This document shows positions 36,845 to 46,648 of a DNA stretch of 64,000 nt, piece after piece. The DNA is from Allobosea lathyri. GTDB taxonomy: Bacteria > Pseudomonadota > Alphaproteobacteria > Rhizobiales > Beijerinckiaceae. The stretch is from assembly GCF_900108245.1 (NCBI RefSeq), contig NZ_FNUY01000005.1:335700-399699 (forward strand), in the 5' to 3' direction. Each line of letters opens with the position of its first letter. Position 1 is the first letter of the stretch. Both the position numbers and the translations under genes were made by a program. The notes under the pieces were generated by a model. It ran no database searches, was not told where the DNA came from, and saw only the letters and a list, made by a program, of their open reading frames with translations.

Positions 36845-37572
36845 GCCGCGGATTCGGTCGCGACCAGCAGCCAGTTCGGATCGCGGCTGCCGAGCTGACG
36901 CGAGAAGGTCCAGATATCATTGACCTCGGACACCGCTTCCGCGCTGCCATCGACGACGGCACCCTGGGCATCGCGGGTAACGCTGATCAGCTGCGAGACG
37001 AAGGCGATCGTGACCTGGCCGGTCTTGCCCTTGACCTCGACGGCGGCGATGTCGGCCTTGTCGATCGAGACGAAGGTCGACTCGGCCTTCTCGCCGCGCT
37101 TCTCACGATCGGTGATCGCCTGCTCGAAGCCCTCATAGACTTCCTTGGCAAGCAGGCCCTTCAGCGTCTTGCGGTCGCCACGGGCGAAGGCGGTGACGAT
37201 GGTCTCATAGGCTGCCTTGGCGCCGCCGATAAAAGCCCGCGGATCGAAGGAGGGCTCCTGGCGGATTACATCCTCGATGCCCGCTATGATCGGCGAGTCC
37301 GGCGGAGCAATATCCTTCCAGCGGTCAGCAGCCGGCTGCACAGGCGCGACCGGATCGTTGGCGGCGCCGGGAAGGCGGATGACATTGTCGCGCTTGGCGT
37401 CGTTGGGCTGCGCCTGATCGGGCCGCACCGAAGTATTGTCGCGGCGGGCGAAAGGATCGGTAGGCGGCTGCTCGTGGCCGGTTTTCTGACCGAGGACGGA
37501 GCGCAGCTTCCAGGCGACGAAAACGGCCAGGGCCACAAAGAGCAGAGTCGTCATGTCGAAGGAATTTTGCAT
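36841..37572 (-). CDS. Tim44/TimA-like membrane-associated protein
   Basis: A 243-residue protein with an N-terminal membrane helix (TTLLFVALAVFVAWKLRSVL) and a C-terminal Tim44-like domain (AFARGDRKTLKGLLAKEVYEGF through NDIWTFSRQLGSRDPNWLLVATE). It is related to the mitochondrial import-motor subunit Tim44; the bacterial role is unsettled. I start at ATG 37572; a GTG at 37626 and an ATG at 37554 are alternatives and none has a clear ribosome binding site. It is divergent from secB, another protein-export factor, and heads the mltA-smr-XRE operon. Confidence 0.85.
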   Translation of the reverse strand: MQNSFDMTTLLFVALAVFVAWKLRSVLGQKTGHEQPPTDPFARRDNTSVRPDQAQPNDAKRDNVIRLPGAANDPVAPVQPAADRWKDIAPPDSPIIAGIEDVIRQEPSFDPRAFIGGAKAAYETIVTAFARGDRKTLKGLLAKEVYEGFEQAITDREKRGEKAESTFVSIDKADIAAVEVKGKTGQVTIAFVSQLISVTRDAQGAVVDGSAEAVSEVNDIWTFSRQLGSRDPNWLLVATESAA

Positions 37573-37825
37573 CGAAAGCTGACCCGAAGCTCCAGTCACG
37601 AAATTGTAAATCAGCCGTTCCTTCACAAGGAGTTCGGCCGCGTGGTGTCATATGGTGTCCAAGGCTCGTAACATCCACCCCCCTGCTTGTGAAGGCAGCT
37701 TCTTGTGCGGGGCAGGCGTCCATGATAGCCGACGCCCGCGTTGCACCGGAGAGCGGAGCGCAATCCCGAACGTCTGATGTGGCGCGGGATTTCCCGAGAC
37801 AGCCTGCCAGAACAAGATGGGACCG

Positions 37826-38323
37826 ATGGCCAACGAACTCCCCAACGGTAATGGCGCGGGTGCCGCAGACGCGGCTCCGAGCATGAACGCCTTGATGCAG
37901 TACACCAAGGACTTCTCGTTCGAGAATCCGAAGGCGCCGCGCGCACTCAGCCAGCAGCAGGCTCAGCAGGGCCCGCAGATGTCGCTGCAGGTCAATGTCT
38001 CGAGCTCCGCGCTGGGCGACAATGATTACGAGACCGTGCTGCAGCTCGAGGGCAAGGCCGAGATCAACAACGAGACGCTGTTCGCCTTCGACCTGAGCTA
38101 TGGCGGCGTGTTCCGCCTGCTCAACGTGCCCCAGGAGCACATCCACCCCGTGCTGGTGATCGACTGCGCCCGCCTGCTCTTCCCCTTCGCGCGCCAGATC
38201 ATTGCCGAAGCGGTTCAGAACGGCGGCTTCCCGCCTTTCTACGTGCCGCCGATCGATTTCGCGGCGCTGTTCCAGCAGCGGCTGCAGGAGATGCAGGCTC
38301 AGCAGGGCGCCCCCAACGCCTGA
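37826..38323 (+). CDS. secB: Protein-export chaperone SecB
   Basis: Tetrameric cytosolic chaperone that holds preproteins for SecA, 165 residues. Typical segments are YTKDFSFENPKAPRAL, then YETVLQLEGKAEINNETLFAFDLSYGG and HPVLVIDCARLLFPFARQIIA, and PPFYVPPIDFAALFQQRL near the end. ATG 37826 and ATG 37817 are both possible. It is divergent from the Tim44-like gene, and an intrinsic terminator follows. Confidence 0.96.
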   Translation: MANELPNGNGAGAADAAPSMNALMQYTKDFSFENPKAPRALSQQQAQQGPQMSLQVNVSSSALGDNDYETVLQLEGKAEINNETLFAFDLSYGGVFRLLNVPQEHIHPVLVIDCARLLFPFARQIIAEAVQNGGFPPFYVPPIDFAALFQQRLQEMQAQQGAPNA

Positions 38324-38348
38324 TATTCCTGCCTGACGAGACGACGCG

Positions 38349-38372
38349 AAAGGGCCCTTCCGGGCCCTTTTT
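38349..38372 (+). terminator. Rho-independent terminator of secB
   Basis: AAAGGGCCC / GGGCCCTTT stem with a short TTCC loop and further Ts, 26 bases after the secB stop. Confidence 0.88.
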
Positions 38373-38488
38373 CGTATTCGAATGCCGGGGCCGCCCTTGC
38401 GAGCGGGCTGATGAACCTCCACTTCGCGGACTGGTCGAGGGCTGGCGGCTGACACGTCGCCAGCCTTCCTGTCATTTGTGGAGAACCG

Positions 38489-39232
38489 ATGGACTACCTT
38501 CTGACGCTTGCCGCCGACCCCGCCATCTGGGCCGCGCTCGGGGCATTGATCGCCATGGAAGTGGTTCTCGGAATCGACAACCTGATCTTCATCTCGATCC
38601 TCACCAACAAGCTGCCGGAGGCGCAGCGCTCGCGTGGCCGCAAGATCGGCATCGGGCTCGCGCTCATCCTGCGGCTTGGACTGCTCAGCACCGTCGCCAT
38701 TATCGTGCAGTTGACCGAGCCGATCGTCACGCTGTTCGGCAAGGCATTCTCCTGGCGCGACATCATCCTGATCGCCGGCGGCCTCTTCCTGGTCTGGAAG
38801 GCCACAGCGGAGATCCATCACAAGGTCGATGTCGATCACGGGCCTGATGTCTTCGACGGCGGCAAGGCCGTCGCCGTCACCTTCGGCGGCGTCATCATGC
38901 AGATCCTGCTGCTCGACCTCGTCTTCTCCATCGACAGCATCATCACCGCCGTCGGCATGACCGATCATATTCCGGTGATGGTGATCGCCGTCCTCGTCGC
39001 CGTGCTGACCATGCTACTCGCGGCCGATCCGCTGGCGCATTTCATCGAGAAGAACCCGACCATCGTGATGCTGGCGCTCGGCTTCCTGCTGATGATCGGC
39101 GCGACGCTGATCGGCGAGGGTTTTGGCGTGCATGTGCCCAAGGGCTACATCTACGCCGCCATGGCCTTCTCGGCGGGAATCGAGGCGCTCAACATGCTGT
39201 CGCGCCGGGCGACGCGGAAGAACAAGCGCTGA
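38489..39232 (+). CDS. TerC-family integral membrane protein
   Basis: A 247-residue protein with about seven hydrophobic helices. The TerC signatures are [20 protein letters not shown] near residue 24 and [17 protein letters not shown] near residue 145, each with a conserved acidic residue in a helix. Family members are implicated in metal (manganese) export or metalation of secreted proteins. No yybP-ykoY riboswitch was recognised in the 115-base leader. It converges with dnaQ across a repeat element. Confidence 0.9.
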   Translation: MDYLLTLAADPAIWAALGALIAMEVVLGIDNLIFISILTNKLPEAQRSRGRKIGIGLALILRLGLLSTVAIIVQLTEPIVTLFGKAFSWRDIILIAGGLFLVWKATAEIHHKVDVDHGPDVFDGGKAVAVTFGGVIMQILLLDLVFSIDSIITAVGMTDHIPVMVIAVLVAVLTMLLAADPLAHFIEKNPTIVMLALGFLLMIGATLIGEGFGVHVPKGYIYAAMAFSAGIEALNMLSRRATRKNKR

Positions 39233-39533
39233 GGCCGAAGACTGAGAGCGCATGCCAAAAGCATGCGCGATTTGCCGGATGGATGACGGCGCCATCGCGG
39301 CCAGACGTGCCGTGTTCGCATTGAAACACGCCGTCATTCCGGGGCAGGCCGACGGCCTGAGCCCGGAACCCAGAACCAATGAGCCTCGTCGCGAGGGGCT
39401 CTATTCGGATTCTTACGATAGCGGAATCGGTTCTGGGTTCCGGGCTCTTCGCTACGCGAAGCCCCGGAATGACGGCGCGGTTAAACTCGCTTGTGCGGGA
39501 TGACTCGGGGCCGTCTCCGTATCAGTGCAGCCT
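39233..39533. other. Gap between terC and dnaQ, mostly repeat
   Basis: 301 bases separating two converging genes. Half is the palindromic repeat at 39329-39480. A short palindrome GCATGCCAAAAGCATGC lies at 39250-39266. No gene is supported. Confidence 0.6.
39329..39480. repeat. REP-like palindromic element between convergent genes
   Basis: CGCCGTCATTCCGGGGC at the left and GCCCCGGAATGACGGCG at the right are inverted copies. Inside, GAACCCAGAACC pairs with GGTTCTGGGTTC, and AGCCTCGTCGCGAGGGGCT forms the tip region. It is the same family as 2371-2480 and probably acts as a terminator or mRNA stabiliser between convergent genes. Confidence 0.75.
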
Positions 39534-40244
39534 CTATGCCTCGTCGGTCAGGCCGAGATAGCCGCGCCAGAGCTGGGCCTTGCCGAGCGAGCGGATGAAA
39601 GCCTCATGGGCGGCGATGGCGGCCTCGTCGAGGCGCGGCGCCAGCGGACGCAGACGCTGCGGCCGTTCGATCACCGCGTCGGCAAGGCCGTTCTGGCCGC
39701 CGTTCATCTGTACGCCCAGACCAAGCGTGGTCTGCTTGCCGCCGATGAGCTCGATATAGACCTCGGCCAGGATCTCGGCGTCCAGGAGCGCGCCGTGCTT
39801 GGTGCGGCGGCCATTGTCGATGCCATAGCGGGAGCAGAGTGCGTCCAGGCTGTTGGAGGCGCCGGGATGCTTGCGGCGCGCCATAGCCAGCGTATCGACG
39901 ACCAGCGAGGGCTCGATCGGGCCACGGCCGATCCGCTTCAGCTCCATGTTGAGGAAGCCGACGTCGAAGGCGGCGTTGTGGATCACCAGCCTGGCATCCG
40001 CGATGAAGCTGACGAACTCCTCGGCGATGGCCGCAAAGAGCGGCTTGTCGGAGAGAAAGGCATCGGAGAGGCCATGGACCCTGAACGCTCCGTCCGACAT
40101 CGGTCGCTCGGGATTCATGTAGACGTGGAAGCTGCGACCGCTCGGGCAATGATTGACCAGCTCGACGCAGCCGATTTCGACAATGCGATCCCCGCCATTG
40201 GCTTCGACGCCGGTGGTTTCGGTATCGAGAACGATCTCACGCAT
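39534..40244 (-). CDS. dnaQ: DNA polymerase III epsilon subunit (proofreading exonuclease)
   Basis: 3'-5' DEDDh exonuclease of the replicase, 236 residues. Exo I is [20 protein letters not shown] (D7/E9), Exo II is [13 protein letters not shown], and Exo III is [17 protein letters not shown] with catalytic histidine and aspartate. ATG 40244 lies inside the 3' end of coaE (8-base overlap), so the two are cotranscribed and probably translationally coupled. Confidence 0.96.
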   Translation of the reverse strand: MREIVLDTETTGVEANGGDRIVEIGCVELVNHCPSGRSFHVYMNPERPMSDGAFRVHGLSDAFLSDKPLFAAIAEEFVSFIADARLVIHNAAFDVGFLNMELKRIGRGPIEPSLVVDTLAMARRKHPGASNSLDALCSRYGIDNGRRTKHGALLDAEILAEVYIELIGGKQTTLGLGVQMNGGQNGLADAVIERPQRLRPLAPRLDEAAIAAHEAFIRSLGKAQLWRGYLGLTDEA

Positions 40245-40863
40245 GCTGGCTGGCCTCGACTGCCCGCGCGTGGCCAGGCCGGCCGGCGAGCACGGCCAGG
40301 ATAGACCCGACCTGCCTTTGCGCGACCAGCAAGCCATGCGAGGTGTCCACAAGGAAATGGGCGCGGCGGCGCTTCTCCGCATCCGGCATCTGCCGGGCCA
40401 GGATCGCCGCGAGCTTGTCCCGCGTCATCTCCGGCCGGGCGAGCACGCGACGATGCTGCACATCGGCTGGTGCGGTCACGACGAGTACGGCATCGCAACG
40501 GCGCTCACCGCCGGTCTCCAGCAGCAGCGGCACATCGAGCACGACCAGCCCGTGACCGGCCTTGCGGCAGGCGCTCAGGAAGCGCTCCTCCTCCTCGCGC
40601 ACCAGCGGATGGATGATCGCTTCGAGCTTTTTCAACGCCTCGGGCTTGCCCAGTACGGCCGCAGAGAGACGGGCCCGGTCGACGGCATCGTCATTGATGA
40701 CACCAGGAAAGGCCGCGCCGATCGGCGCTACGGCGCGGCCGCGATAGAGCCGGTGCACCGAAGCATCGGCGTCGTGAACGGGAATGCCGCGCTCGCGAAA
40801 CAGGTTCGCGGTGGTGGACTTCCCCATCCCGATCGAACCGGTCAGGCCAAGAATGAACGTCAT
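40237..40863 (-). CDS. coaE: Dephospho-CoA kinase
   Basis: Last step of coenzyme A synthesis, 208 residues. The N-terminal P-loop is [19 protein letters not shown], then [15 protein letters not shown] and [24 protein letters not shown], which is the CoaE pattern. It lies between aroE and dnaQ in the aroE-coaE-dnaQ order that is conserved in alphaproteobacteria near the origin. Confidence 0.96.
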   Translation of the reverse strand: MTFILGLTGSIGMGKSTTANLFRERGIPVHDADASVHRLYRGRAVAPIGAAFPGVINDDAVDRARLSAAVLGKPEALKKLEAIIHPLVREEEERFLSACRKAGHGLVVLDVPLLLETGGERRCDAVLVVTAPADVQHRRVLARPEMTRDKLAAILARQMPDAEKRRRAHFLVDTSHGLLVAQRQVGSILAVLAGRPGHARAVEASQHA

Positions 40864-40894
40864 GGTAGGAACGCCCTATTTTCGCCTGCGCGAA

Positions 40895-41728
40895 TCACGC
40901 GCGCAGGATATCGGCTTCGAGCAGTTCGCGCAGTGCGGGTGTGACCGAAGGTGTGACACCAAACCAGCGGGCGAAGCCGGGCACGGCCTGATGCAGCAGC
41001 ATGCCCAACCCATCGACCGGAACGCCGCCGCGGCGCTTGGCCTCGAGCAGCAGCGGGGTCATCAGGGGCACATAGACGATATCGTCGACGAGGGTTCCCG
41101 GGCGCAGCGCGGCGAGATCGAGATCGAGCGGCGGTTGGCCGTTCATGCCGAGCGCAGTCGTATTGACGATGAGATCGGCGGAGCCGACGAGCTCGCCGCG
41201 TGCAGCCCAATCGGCCGCTTCGAGCGGTGCGCCCAGCGCAGTGGCCAGTTCCACGGCCCGATCGAGGCTGCGGTTGACGATGGTGATCCGGCCCAGGCCA
41301 CGCAGCTTCAGCCCGTAGCAGACTGCCCGGGCCGCGCCGCCCGCGCCCAAGATCAGCGCTGTCCGCACTCTTTGATCCCAGCCCGGCACCGTGGCGTCGA
41401 GATGATCGAGAAAACCCGAAGCATCGGTATTGTCGCCGCACAGTCGACCGCCCTCGCGCCAGAGCGTGTTGACGGCGCCCATGGCGCGCGCGACGTCGCT
41501 GACCTCGTCCAGCAGGGGCAAGGCTGCTTCCTTGAGCGGCACCGTGACATTGCCTCCGGTGAATTCGCCAGCGCGAAGCCGCCCAATAAAGGCGGGAAGG
41601 TCGGCCGGGGCGACGTCGATCCGCTCATAGGATCCGGCGAGTCCATGCTCTTCGATCCAGCGTCCGTGAATGAGCGGCGAGCGCGAGTGAGCGATGGGAT
41701 GGCCGATGACGAAGCAGCGTGGAGACAT
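40895..41728 (-). CDS. aroE: Shikimate dehydrogenase
   Basis: NADP-dependent reduction of 3-dehydroshikimate in the aromatic pathway, 277 residues. The substrate-binding segments are IGHPIAHSRSPLIH and GGNVTVPLKEAALPL, with catalytic lysine in VPLK and conserved aspartate in CGDNTDASGF. The dinucleotide-binding loop is LILGAGGAARAV. It is flanked by maf upstream and coaE downstream on the same strand. Confidence 0.96.
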   Translation of the reverse strand: MSPRCFVIGHPIAHSRSPLIHGRWIEEHGLAGSYERIDVAPADLPAFIGRLRAGEFTGGNVTVPLKEAALPLLDEVSDVARAMGAVNTLWREGGRLCGDNTDASGFLDHLDATVPGWDQRVRTALILGAGGAARAVCYGLKLRGLGRITIVNRSLDRAVELATALGAPLEAADWAARGELVGSADLIVNTTALGMNGQPPLDLDLAALRPGTLVDDIVYVPLMTPLLLEAKRRGGVPVDGLGMLLHQAVPGFARWFGVTPSVTPALRELLEADILRA

Positions 41729-41748
41729 GGCGGAGGTCGGGTCCGGAT

Positions 41749-42375
41749 TCAGCGGGCTAGAAGATCGAGGTCGCGCAGCGCGGCGAGAACGGCAAAGAGG
41801 GGCAGGCCAAGGATGGTGAAATGGTCGCCATCGATCGATGCGAAGAGCTGGGCGCCCGGCCCTTCGATCTGGTAGCCGCCAACGCTGGCCAAGGCGGCCG
41901 GCCCCACCATGTCGAGATAGGTCGCAATGAAAGCCGGGGTCAGCGGACGCATGCTCAGCCGAGCCGAGCCGAGATCCTCGACAAGCACTGCGCCGTCGCG
42001 CGCCAGCACGAAGGCAGCGTGCAGTTCATGCGTCCTGCCGGACAGGACGTCGATCTGGCTCGCGGCTTCGGCCCGGTTGCCGGGCTTGTGGAAGGCGATC
42101 CCCTCGCAGGTCAGCGTCTGATCGGCGCCGAGTACCGTGCGCCCCGGATGGCGTTGCGAGACTGCAAGCGCCTTGGCACGAGCAAGCGTCAGCGCGATGG
42201 TGCTGGCAGCCGCCCCTTGATCCTGAAGCGGGACCTCGATCGCGCGTTCATCGACATCGGGGCTGATCGTCTCGACGGGTACGCCAGCCGCCAGAAGCAT
42301 ATCGCGCCGCGTCGCGCTGCCGGATGCCAGCAGCAAGGGTTGGCTTCCCAGCCACAGCCTGGACTCAAGGCTCAT
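41749..42375 (-). CDS. maf: Maf-family nucleotide pyrophosphatase
   Basis: House-cleaning nucleoside-triphosphate pyrophosphatase of 208 residues. The N-terminal [19 protein letters not shown], the VLGADQTL segment and [20 protein letters not shown] are family blocks. The subfamily (dTTP/UTP versus m7GTP type) is not decided here. The start overlaps the stop of the DUF299 gene by four bases. Confidence 0.93.
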   Translation of the reverse strand: MSLESRLWLGSQPLLLASGSATRRDMLLAAGVPVETISPDVDERAIEVPLQDQGAAASTIALTLARAKALAVSQRHPGRTVLGADQTLTCEGIAFHKPGNRAEAASQIDVLSGRTHELHAAFVLARDGAVLVEDLGSARLSMRPLTPAFIATYLDMVGPAALASVGGYQIEGPGAQLFASIDGDHFTILGLPLFAVLAALRDLDLLAR

Positions 42376-43202
42376 GTCGCGATGAACTTCATGCGGTGAT
42401 CGCGCAACAGGTCGAGAATGCCGGCAGCCGTTTCCTCGATCGAACGGCGGGTCACGTCGATCACCGGCCAGCCCTTGCGGGAACAGAGCCGGCGCGATTG
42501 CATGATCTCGTCGGCAACGGATGTCGGGTCGACATAGGCGGTTTCGTCATCGGCCCGCAAAGACAGCAGGCGGTTCTGCCGGATCTGGACGATTCGGTCG
42601 GCACTGGCGACGAGGCCGACGATCAGGGGTTTGTGCAATTGCTCCAGCTCGGCGGGCAGCGGGACATTCGGCACCAGCGGAATGTTGGCCGTCTTGATAC
42701 CGCGATTGGCCAGGTAAATGCTGGTCGGCGTTTTCGACGTGCGGCTGATCCCGACGAGAATCACATCGGCACTTTCGAGGTCGCCGCCGAGCTGGCCGTC
42801 ATCATGCAGCAGCGTGTAGTTCATCGCGTCGATGCGCCGGAAATACTCGGCATTGAGCACGTGCTGGGCGCCCGGCCGAGGGGCCGAAGCCTGACCCAGA
42901 TAGGACTGGAACAGCGAGAGCACTGGCTGAAGCACCGACAGGCAGGGGCAGCCGAGATCGCGGCAGAATGTCTCCAGGCGCTCCTGCCATTCCGGCTCGA
43001 CCAGCGTGTAAAGCACGACGCCGGGCGAGGCCTCGATTTCCGCCAGAACGCGAGCGAGCTGCGCTTCCGAGCGCACCAGCGGGTAGACGTGCTCGATCGC
43101 GGAGACCGTCTCATATTGTGCGGCGGCGGCGCGACTGACCGCGATCAGGGTTTCGCCGGTCGCATCCGAGACCAGGTGGAGATGGAAATAGTTGCGGGCC
43201 AC
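42372..43202 (-). CDS. Bifunctional kinase-pyrophosphorylase (DUF299, PPDK/PEP synthase regulator)
   Basis: Regulator that phosphorylates and dephosphorylates pyruvate phosphate dikinase or PEP synthase, 276 residues. The N-terminus [15 protein letters not shown], the nucleotide-binding loop [20 protein letters not shown] and the segment [14 protein letters not shown] are typical. The gene borders the replication origin on its left, as its homologue (RP001) does in Caulobacter. It is transcribed away from the origin, with maf overlapping. Confidence 0.93.
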   Translation of the reverse strand: MARNYFHLHLVSDATGETLIAVSRAAAAQYETVSAIEHVYPLVRSEAQLARVLAEIEASPGVVLYTLVEPEWQERLETFCRDLGCPCLSVLQPVLSLFQSYLGQASAPRPGAQHVLNAEYFRRIDAMNYTLLHDDGQLGGDLESADVILVGISRTSKTPTSIYLANRGIKTANIPLVPNVPLPAELEQLHKPLIVGLVASADRIVQIRQNRLLSLRADDETAYVDPTSVADEIMQSRRLCSRKGWPVIDVTRRSIEETAAGILDLLRDHRMKFIAT

Positions 43203-43317
43203 GATGGCTCCCGGGTGATGGCGACGTTAGTCACCTCTATCGCGGCGCGCCTGCAATGCAAATTGCGACAAGCCCGAATTGGCCGGCTTTGGGGCCTTCG
43301 AAGGGCCTGGGGAGGAG

Positions 43318-43326
43318 TGTGGACAA
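43318..43326 (-). promoter_or_regulatory. DnaA box in oriC
   Basis: TGTGGACAA; its complement TTGTCCACA matches the DnaA consensus TTATCCACA at 8 of 9 positions. Confidence 0.7.
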
Positions 43327-43412
43327 CTGATCATCCCGGAAGGGTCAGATCGAGGGTCTGTATAACCCCCTCAAACCATCAACAGCTCCGCGCCTGTGGG
43401 GACAGAGAGGAA

Positions 43413-43428
43413 TGTTTCACGTGAATCA
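43413..43428. other. parS: parS-like site in oriC
   Basis: TGTTTCACGTGAATCA, 15 of 16 matches to the ParB-binding consensus TGTTTCACGTGAAACA. It lies about 10 kb from parAB. Confidence 0.85.
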
Positions 43429-43466
43429 TTTTCGGGGAGCCCAGGCCCAACGCAGATTCGCATTAG

Positions 43467-43481
43467 TTAAGAAACCATTAA
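43467..43481. promoter_or_regulatory. CtrA-binding box in oriC
   Basis: TTAA-GAAACCA-TTAA followed by C: an exact match to the full CtrA consensus TTAA-N7-TTAA. In Caulobacter, phosphorylated CtrA blocks initiation through such boxes. Confidence 0.7.
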
Positions 43482-43528
43482 CGACCTCGGTCGGGTTGAT
43501 TCCAGAGCCGGTCGGCAGGCCCCATGCC

Positions 43529-43548
43529 TGTGGACCGGTTGTGGACAT
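43529..43548 (-). promoter_or_regulatory. Two adjacent DnaA-like boxes
   Basis: TGTGGACCG (43529-43537) and TGTGGACAT (43540-43548) lie 11 bases apart in the same orientation. They match TTATCCACA at 6 and 7 of 9 positions. Confidence 0.5.
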
Positions 43549-43630
43549 GATTGCGCCGGGCTATTTGCCCCCCTCCAAGAGTCTCAAAAGAAGATTCTCT
43601 CTATAAGAGTTCTATTTAAGAGATAGCGAT

Positions 43631-44698
43631 ATGGATGACCGGACTGGCATGACCGAGGCAGAGATGGCCAAGACCAATGAACCTGCCTTCCTTCGGGCCC
43701 TCTCCGGCGAAAGCCTTGCGACGCCACCGATCTGGATGATGCGGCAGGCTGGCCGGTATCTGCCTGAGTATCGTGAGCTTCGCGCCAAGGCCGGGAGCTT
43801 CCTCGCTCTGTGCTACAATCCCGAGCTTGCAGCCGAAGTGACCTTGCAGCCGATCCGGCGCTTCGGTTTCGATGCCGCCATTCTTTTCTCTGACATTCTC
43901 GTCGTGCCCCAGGCGCTCGGCCAGAAGCTCTGGTTCGTCGAAGGCGAGGGCCCGCGGCTGGAGCCTGTTGCCGACGAAGCAAGGCTTGGCGAGATCGACC
44001 GCTTTGCCGATCAGGACGTCCTCAGGCCGGTGCTGGAGACCGTGCGACGGGTTCGTGCGGCACTGCCCAGGGAGAAGGCGCTGATCGGCTTCTGTGGCGC
44101 GCCCTGGACTGTGGCGACCTATATGGTCGCTGGTCGCGGCACGCCGGACCAGGGGCCGGCCAAGGCGCTGTTCACGCGTGACCCGGCGCTGTTCCAGAAG
44201 CTGATCGACCGCATCGTCGTCAGCTCGGTCCGCTATCTGTCCGCGCAGATCGAGGCCGGTGTCGATGCCGTGCAGGTTTTCGACAGCTGGGCGGGTTCGC
44301 TCGGTCGCGACGATTTCGAGCGTTGGTGCGTCGCGCCGACGAAACGGATCGTCGATGGCGTGCGGGCGCTCCATCCCGAGGCGCGCATCATCGGATTCCC
44401 GCGTGGCGCCGGCCAATTGATCCCGCACTACGTCAAAGCGACGGGGGTCGATGCGGTCGGTCTCGAGACCGATATCGATCGTGATTTTGCGCGGCGCGAG
44501 ATCCAGACGCTTGTGCCGGTCCAGGGCAATCTCGATCCGCTGCTGCTGCGCGCCGGTGGGCCTGAGCTCGAGCGCGAGATCGAAGCGGTGCGTGCGGCAT
44601 TCGGCGCAGGTCCGTTCATCTTCAATCTGGGTCACGGTATTTTGCCGGACACGCCGATCGCGCATGTCGAGCGGCTGCTGGCGGCGATACGGACCTGA
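43631..44698 (+). CDS. hemE: Uroporphyrinogen decarboxylase
   Basis: Decarboxylates uroporphyrinogen III to coproporphyrinogen III in heme synthesis, 355 residues. The active-site signature is [20 protein letters not shown] near residue 33, with the later [13 protein letters not shown] and VFDSWAGSL blocks. ATG 43631 is the first start; ATGs at 43649 and 43664 are in frame, and the last has a GAGG upstream, so the start is not certain. It lies immediately right of oriC and is transcribed away from it. Confidence 0.95.
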   Translation: MDDRTGMTEAEMAKTNEPAFLRALSGESLATPPIWMMRQAGRYLPEYRELRAKAGSFLALCYNPELAAEVTLQPIRRFGFDAAILFSDILVVPQALGQKLWFVEGEGPRLEPVADEARLGEIDRFADQDVLRPVLETVRRVRAALPREKALIGFCGAPWTVATYMVAGRGTPDQGPAKALFTRDPALFQKLIDRIVVSSVRYLSAQIEAGVDAVQVFDSWAGSLGRDDFERWCVAPTKRIVDGVRALHPEARIIGFPRGAGQLIPHYVKATGVDAVGLETDIDRDFARREIQTLVPVQGNLDPLLLRAGGPELEREIEAVRAAFGAGPFIFNLGHGILPDTPIAHVERLLAAIRT

Positions 44699-44713
44699 CG
44701 GAGCGACAAGCCG

Positions 44714-45136
44714 ATGTATGAATGGATCAAGGCCTTTCACGTCATGGCGGTGATCGCCTGGATGGCCGGCATGCTCTATCTGCCGCGCCTGATGGTCTAT
44801 CACGCAGAGGCTCAGATCGGTTCGATCCAGTCCGAGACGTTCAAGCTCATGGAGCGCCGGCTGCTCAAGGGCATCATCAATCCCGCGATGATCCTGACCT
44901 GGGTCCTCGGCCTTTACCTGGCCTGGACCGCGTTCGGTTTCAAAGGTGGCTGGCTGCACGGCAAGATCCTGCTGGTCATCCTGCTCTCCGGCATCCATGG
45001 TTTCCTGGTTGGGCGAGTGCGGGCCTTTGCCGAGGATCGCAACGACAAGTCGCCGCGCTTCTATCGGATCATCAACGAGGTTCCGGCCGTTCTGATGGCC
45101 TTGATCGTCATTCTCGTCATCGTGAAGCCCTTCTGA
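44714..45136 (+). CDS. hemJ: Protoporphyrinogen IX oxidase HemJ
   Basis: Membrane protein of 140 residues that oxidises protoporphyrinogen IX. Four hydrophobic helices are visible, with the conserved histidine in KAFHVMAVIAWMAGMLYLPRL and conserved residues in KGIINPAMILTWVLGLYLA. It sits 15 bases after hemE, so the heme genes are adjacent and cotranscribed, a typical alphaproteobacterial arrangement. Confidence 0.93.
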   Translation: MYEWIKAFHVMAVIAWMAGMLYLPRLMVYHAEAQIGSIQSETFKLMERRLLKGIINPAMILTWVLGLYLAWTAFGFKGGWLHGKILLVILLSGIHGFLVGRVRAFAEDRNDKSPRFYRIINEVPAVLMALIVILVIVKPF

Positions 45137-45357
45137 AGCGATCTGTCGTTTCCGACTTGAGCCCGGCGAAAATTCCCGCTATCAGGAGGCGCGCTTCTCC
45201 AGCGTCCTCCCTGTTGCCGATGGTTTATGAGCTGGCTGCCGTTGCAGACGCTCATGGCGCGCAACGATCGCGCTGGTCCGTTCTGGGCCTGCTGTTCCTT
45301 CCAATACCGTCCTGATTCCTGCCTCCCTCGCAGGAACGTTCACGATCCGGGTGCCCC

Positions 45358-46623
45358 ATGCGGGAAATCAAACTCCAAGACCTCAAGATCAAATCGCCGA
45401 CCGAGCTCGTGACCTTTTCCGAAGGGCTCGAGGTCGAGAACGCCAGCACGATGCGCAAGCAGGAGCTGATGTTCGCGATCCTGAAGCAGCTCGCGGCGCG
45501 GGAGACGGAAATTCTCGGCGAGGGCGTGGTCGAGGTTCTCCCCGACGGTTTCGGCTTCCTGCGCTCATCGGATTCGAACTATCTGCCTGGTCCCGACGAC
45601 ATCTATGTCTCGCCGACGCAGATCAGGAAGTTCGGCCTGCGCACCGGCGATACGGTCGAAGGACCGATCCGGGGACCGAAGGATGGCGAGCGCTATTTCG
45701 CGCTGCTGAAGGTCAACACGATCAATTTCGAAGACCCTGAGAAGATCAAGCACAAGATCAACTTCGACAACCTGACGCCGCTTTATCCCGACGAGCGCTT
45801 GCGGCTCGAAGTTCAGGATCCGACGAAAAAGGACTTTTCGCCGCGGGTCATCGACATCGTGGCGCCCATCGGCAAGGGCCAGCGTGCGCTGATCGTGGCG
45901 CCGCCGCGGACCGGCAAGACCGTGCTGCTGCAGAACATCGCGCAGTCGATCACGACCAATCACCCGGAATGCTATCTGATCGTGCTGCTGATCGACGAGC
46001 GGCCCGAGGAAGTCACGGACATGCAGCGTTCTGTGAAGGGCGAGGTGGTGTCCTCGACCTTCGACGAGCCTGCCTCGCGTCACGTTCAGGTCGCGGAGAT
46101 GGTGATCGAAAAGGCCAAGCGCCTGGTCGAGCATGGCCGCGATGTCGTCATTCTCCTCGATTCGATCACCCGTCTCGGCCGCGCCTACAACACCGTCGTG
46201 CCGTCTTCGGGCAAGGTGCTGACCGGCGGTGTCGATGCCAACGCCCTGCAGCGGCCGAAGCGCTTCTTCGGCGCCGCGCGCAATATCGAGGAAGGCGGCT
46301 CGCTGACCATCGTCGCGACCGCGCTGATCGATACCGGCAGCCGGATGGACGAGGTGATCTTCGAAGAGTTCAAGGGCACCGGTAACTCGGAAATCATCCT
46401 CGACCGCAAGGTGGCGGACAAGCGCATCTTCCCGGCGATCGACATCCTCAAGTCGGGCACGCGTAAGGAAGAGCTCATCACGCCCAAGGACGTGCTGCAG
46501 AAGACCTATGTGCTGCGCCGCATCCTGAACCCAATGGGCCCGCAGGACGCCATCGAGTTCCTGATGGACAAGCTGCGCCAGACCAAACAGAACTCGGACT
46601 TCTTCGACTCGATGAACACCTGA
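45358..46623 (+). CDS. rho: Transcription termination factor Rho
   Basis: Hexameric RNA helicase-ATPase that ends transcription, 421 residues. The RNA-binding cold-shock-like domain reads [19 protein letters not shown]. Walker A is [17 protein letters not shown] near residue 185, and Walker B with the arginine region is [16 protein letters not shown]. The 220-base leader upstream holds no gene; a regulatory leader is common for rho. The 3' end is followed by a large hairpin shared with the converging gene. Confidence 0.97.
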   Translation: MREIKLQDLKIKSPTELVTFSEGLEVENASTMRKQELMFAILKQLAARETEILGEGVVEVLPDGFGFLRSSDSNYLPGPDDIYVSPTQIRKFGLRTGDTVEGPIRGPKDGERYFALLKVNTINFEDPEKIKHKINFDNLTPLYPDERLRLEVQDPTKKDFSPRVIDIVAPIGKGQRALIVAPPRTGKTVLLQNIAQSITTNHPECYLIVLLIDERPEEVTDMQRSVKGEVVSSTFDEPASRHVQVAEMVIEKAKRLVEHGRDVVILLDSITRLGRAYNTVVPSSGKVLTGGVDANALQRPKRFFGAARNIEEGGSLTIVATALIDTGSRMDEVIFEEFKGTGNSEIILDRKVADKRIFPAIDILKSGTRKEELITPKDVLQKTYVLRRILNPMGPQDAIEFLMDKLRQTKQNSDFFDSMNT

Positions 46624-46648
46624 CCGACTTGGGAACACCTGACCGAGT

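Larger units (their letters stand above)
43203..43630. other. Chromosomal replication origin (oriC)
   Basis: A 428-base gene-free region flanked by the DUF299 gene and hemE, exactly the flanks of Caulobacter Cori. It contains DnaA-like boxes with the shared core TGTGGAC (43318-43326, 43529-43537, 43540-43548) and one exact CtrA box (43467-43481). It also has four GANTC methylation sites (43423, 43455, 43498, 43593), a near-perfect parS (43413-43428) and AT-rich stretches near 43465-43485 and 43590-43620. Genes on either side are transcribed outward. Confidence 0.85.

Noticed and set aside
38373..38488. yybP-ykoY manganese riboswitch before the TerC gene
   Set aside because: The 115-base leader lacks the recognisable loop motifs; only a GGCTGGCG/CGCCAGCC stem is visible.
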